Below, piece by piece: positions 5,214-6,696 of a stretch of DNA of 6,696 bases. The stretch comes from Actinomycetota bacterium (GTDB lineage Bacteria > Actinomycetota > Humimicrobiia > Humimicrobiales > Humimicrobiaceae). A model generated the notes under the pieces. The model saw only the letters and a list, made by a program, of their open reading frames with translations. It was not told where the DNA came from and searched no databases. The position numbers and the translations under genes are program-made. The DNA is taken from positions 1-6,696 of the forward strand of contig VGAU01000100.1 in assembly GCA_016870675.1 (NCBI GenBank), in the 5' to 3' direction. Each line of letters starts with the position of its first letter. Position 1 is the stretch's first letter.

Positions 5214-6434
5214 ATGAAAGGCAAAATAAAATATTTTTTTGTTTTGGCTTTGGCTGTATTTGTTTTTGTATCAATTCTTCCAGTTTTTAATGTATCAAAA
5301 CCATTATTTGCAGATTCCACTTCAGATGTAAATGCCTTTGTAACAAGATTTTATCAGCAGTGCCTTGACAGGCAGCCTGATGCAGGCGGTCTTGCTGGCT
5401 GGGTAAATGCATTGCTAAATCACTCCATTTCAGGAGCAACGGTTGCCAATGGTTTCATCAACAGTATAGAATTTGTAAATAAAAATCTCTCAAATGATGC
5501 TTACCTCCAGGTTATGTATAGGGCATTTTTTGATAGAGGGCCGGATCCGCAGGGATACAGCGACTGGATGGGGCAGCTAAATGCCGGAAATTCAAGGCAG
5601 TATGTCCTTGCCGGTTTTGTTAATTCAACAGAGTTCAGGAATTTCTGTGCAAAATTTGGAATTGACAGCGGCTCGCTTAACTGTGGTTCAGGAGCCAATG
5701 TTAGCAGCTCAACTGCTGCAAGCACCGGCGGGGTGGTTCCGATTTTTGCTTTCCATAGCGTTATGCCTGGTTCAGGTTATGAATATGAAATTTCGACAGG
5801 GCTGTTAAACGAATTATGCTCCCTTTTAAAGCAAAGAGGCTATCAGACAATATCATTCCAGGATTTATTTGCTGCAGTAAATGGCGGTAAAACACTTCCT
5901 CTGAAACCGGTAATTCTGACAACTGATGACGGATACCAAAGCGTATACCAGTATGCCTTTCCTATAGTTCAAAGTTATGGTTTCAGAATGACTTTATTTA
6001 TAACCACAGGTTTAATAGGTTCATCTGATGGAGACAGGAGAACCAATTTATTTGATGCAGGCAGCTACCCAACCCGTGCAATGCTGATATGGCCTGAAGT
6101 TGCTGCCATGGCAGCAGCCGGCTTCGAAATTCAAAGCCATGGAACAGATCATAGCAGACTGGGAAGCATGAGCTATGATCAGGTTTTAGCGCAGCTCCAG
6201 GCTTCCAAGGCGGCAATACAAGGTTCAGTTGGCGGAGTTTGTAATGTTGTAGCGTGGCCGTTTAATTCATTTTCTGCAGCAAGCGTTAGCGCGCTAACTG
6301 CAGCTGGTTACGGAGCTGGAGTTGCTTATTCTGACGGTGCATTAAATACCAGAGCTATAAACTGGGGAGCAATCCAAAGAATTCCAGTTCAGGCAAGCAC
6401 TTCAACTGATTTGCTTGCAAGTTATTTGCCATAA
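5214..6434 (+). CDS. Secreted DUF4214-domain polysaccharide deacetylase (NodB homology)
   Basis: 406-residue exported protein. The ATG at 5214 has AAGAAG 7 nt upstream and begins a clear signal peptide (MKGKIKYFF, hydrophobic core, cleavage after LFA, about residue 33); the same frame is open upstream to a TTG at 5100 but that part is AT-rich and not protein-like. Residues 34-153 are a two-repeat DUF4214 module aligning without gaps to the divergent neighbour (MYRAFFDR and FVNSTEF are shared exactly). A Ser/Thr-rich linker (about 163-172) leads to a NodB domain: VPIFAFHSV (175-183); motif 1 TTDDG with D238 (base) and D239 (metal); motif 2 SHGTDH with H309 and H313 (metal); motif 3-like AWPF at 347-350; and a C-terminal QRIPV. 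Such enzymes remove acetyl groups from N-acetylated or O-acetylated glycans; the substrate here (peptidoglycan, PNAG-like polymer, xylan) cannot be told. Key metal residues are intact, so it is probably active. Confidence 0.9.
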   Translation: MKGKIKYFFVLALAVFVFVSILPVFNVSKPLFADSTSDVNAFVTRFYQQCLDRQPDAGGLAGWVNALLNHSISGATVANGFINSIEFVNKNLSNDAYLQVMYRAFFDRGPDPQGYSDWMGQLNAGNSRQYVLAGFVNSTEFRNFCAKFGIDSGSLNCGSGANVSSSTAASTGGVVPIFAFHSVMPGSGYEYEISTGLLNELCSLLKQRGYQTISFQDLFAAVNGGKTLPLKPVILTTDDGYQSVYQYAFPIVQSYGFRMTLFITTGLIGSSDGDRRTNLFDAGSYPTRAMLIWPEVAAMAAAGFEIQSHGTDHSRLGSMSYDQVLAQLQASKAAIQGSVGGVCNVVAWPFNSFSAASVSALTAAGYGAGVAYSDGALNTRAINWGAIQRIPVQASTSTDLLASYLP

Positions 6435-6444
6435 AGTCAATAAT

Positions 6445-6672
6445 TTAAGAAAAAGCAAATAAAAATACTAGGCAGTTTGATGCAATAGATTTTATTGCAA
6501 GTCTTGCAAGCCATATTCCCAATAATATTGAAAAAATTTCCTTGTTCCTTCTTCCCCTGTAAGATATCTTCTGCAGCATTTTTTCAACCTGTCTCTTAAA
6601 TATTTCATCATTTTCCTTAGCCCAGTGCACTCTCTTTTTCTTTCTGTAGATGATACCTGCTAAGCCGGCCAT
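6445..6672 (-). pseudogene. Asparagine synthase-like N-terminal fragment, catalytic Cys replaced, probably a remnant
   Basis: 75-codon leftward ORF. Its first residues, MAGLAGIIY, align with the invariant MCGIAGI start of asparagine synthase and other class II glutamine amidotransferases. KMLQKISYRGRR corresponds to the usual kMLekIsHRGPD about 35 residues in, and GIWLARLAI to the following gLgHrRLaI strand. Cys2, the glutaminase nucleophile, is Ala; the HRGPD His, Pro and Asp residues are lost. Family members run to about 500-650 residues, but this frame ends after a hydrophobic tail (SNCLVFLFAFS), 10 nt from the convergent deacetylase stop. AAGGAAG lies 9 nt before the ATG, so it may still be translated. 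I read it as a truncated, decayed asnB-like gene. A small membrane protein with a chance match is the alternative. Confidence 0.5.
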
Positions 6673-6696
6673 AATTAACCACTTCCTTTTTTATCT

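Noticed and set aside
5501..6216. Additional frames on both strands inside the deacetylase gene.
   Set aside because: They overlap recognised DUF4214 and NodB motifs in another phase or antisense; no signs of real coding.
1..6696. CRISPR array, tRNA genes, transposase genes, or a defence cluster.
   Set aside because: No regularly spaced repeats, no cloverleaf-like segments with tRNA hallmarks, and no transposase or defence protein motifs were found on either strand.

Overview
The window reads as a piece of an AT-rich bacterial chromosome. A complete, canonical bacterial RNase P RNA gene, Shine-Dalgarno sites and Sec-type signal peptides all point to bacteria. The core gene order Nif3-like protein / coiled-coil C4 zinc-ribbon protein / RNase HI, followed by rnpB, recalls the Actinobacteria (M. 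tuberculosis Rv2230c-Rv2229c-Rv2228c has the first three). The base composition would be unusually low in GC for that phylum, so a low-GC actinobacterial or other deep lineage is only an inference. No marker here fixes the species.

Left part (1-3135) is housekeeping. The 5' end of a phosphoglucose/phosphomannose isomerase-type SIS gene runs leftward off the window. A perfect 26-bp AT palindrome carrying a -10 hexamer on each strand separates it from a tight rightward operon: Nif3-like protein, zinc-ribbon protein (8-nt overlap, TTG start) and RNase HI (TAA abutting ATG). Downstream, rnpB has its own promoter and a full P1 helix closing about 376 nt.

Middle part (3136-3565) is about 430 nt of AT-rich sequence without a convincing gene. 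It separates the housekeeping block from an accessory block.

Right part (3566-6696) is an exported-protein locus. Two divergent genes encode secreted proteins that share a signal peptide plus a closely related two-repeat DUF4214 module (about 55% identical by hand alignment) but carry different C-terminal hydrolase domains: a putative HExxH zinc metalloprotease (leftward) and a NodB-type polysaccharide deacetylase (rightward). The metalloprotease stops just where a second reading frame, encoding a CxxC...CxxC zinc-ribbon-like segment, opens; this looks like a frameshifted tail or an overlapping small gene. The divergent intergenic region holds a GC-richer, inverted-repeat-rich segment and a good promoter for the deacetylase. 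At the right edge, convergent with the deacetylase, lies a short ORF resembling the N-terminus of asparagine synthase (class II glutamine amidotransferase) with the catalytic Cys replaced by Ala and no remaining domains, probably a gene remnant.

The most interesting hypothesis is that the DUF4214 module is a common targeting or anchoring unit that places different enzymes at the cell surface or in the matrix. No complete known defence, CRISPR or mobile system is visible.
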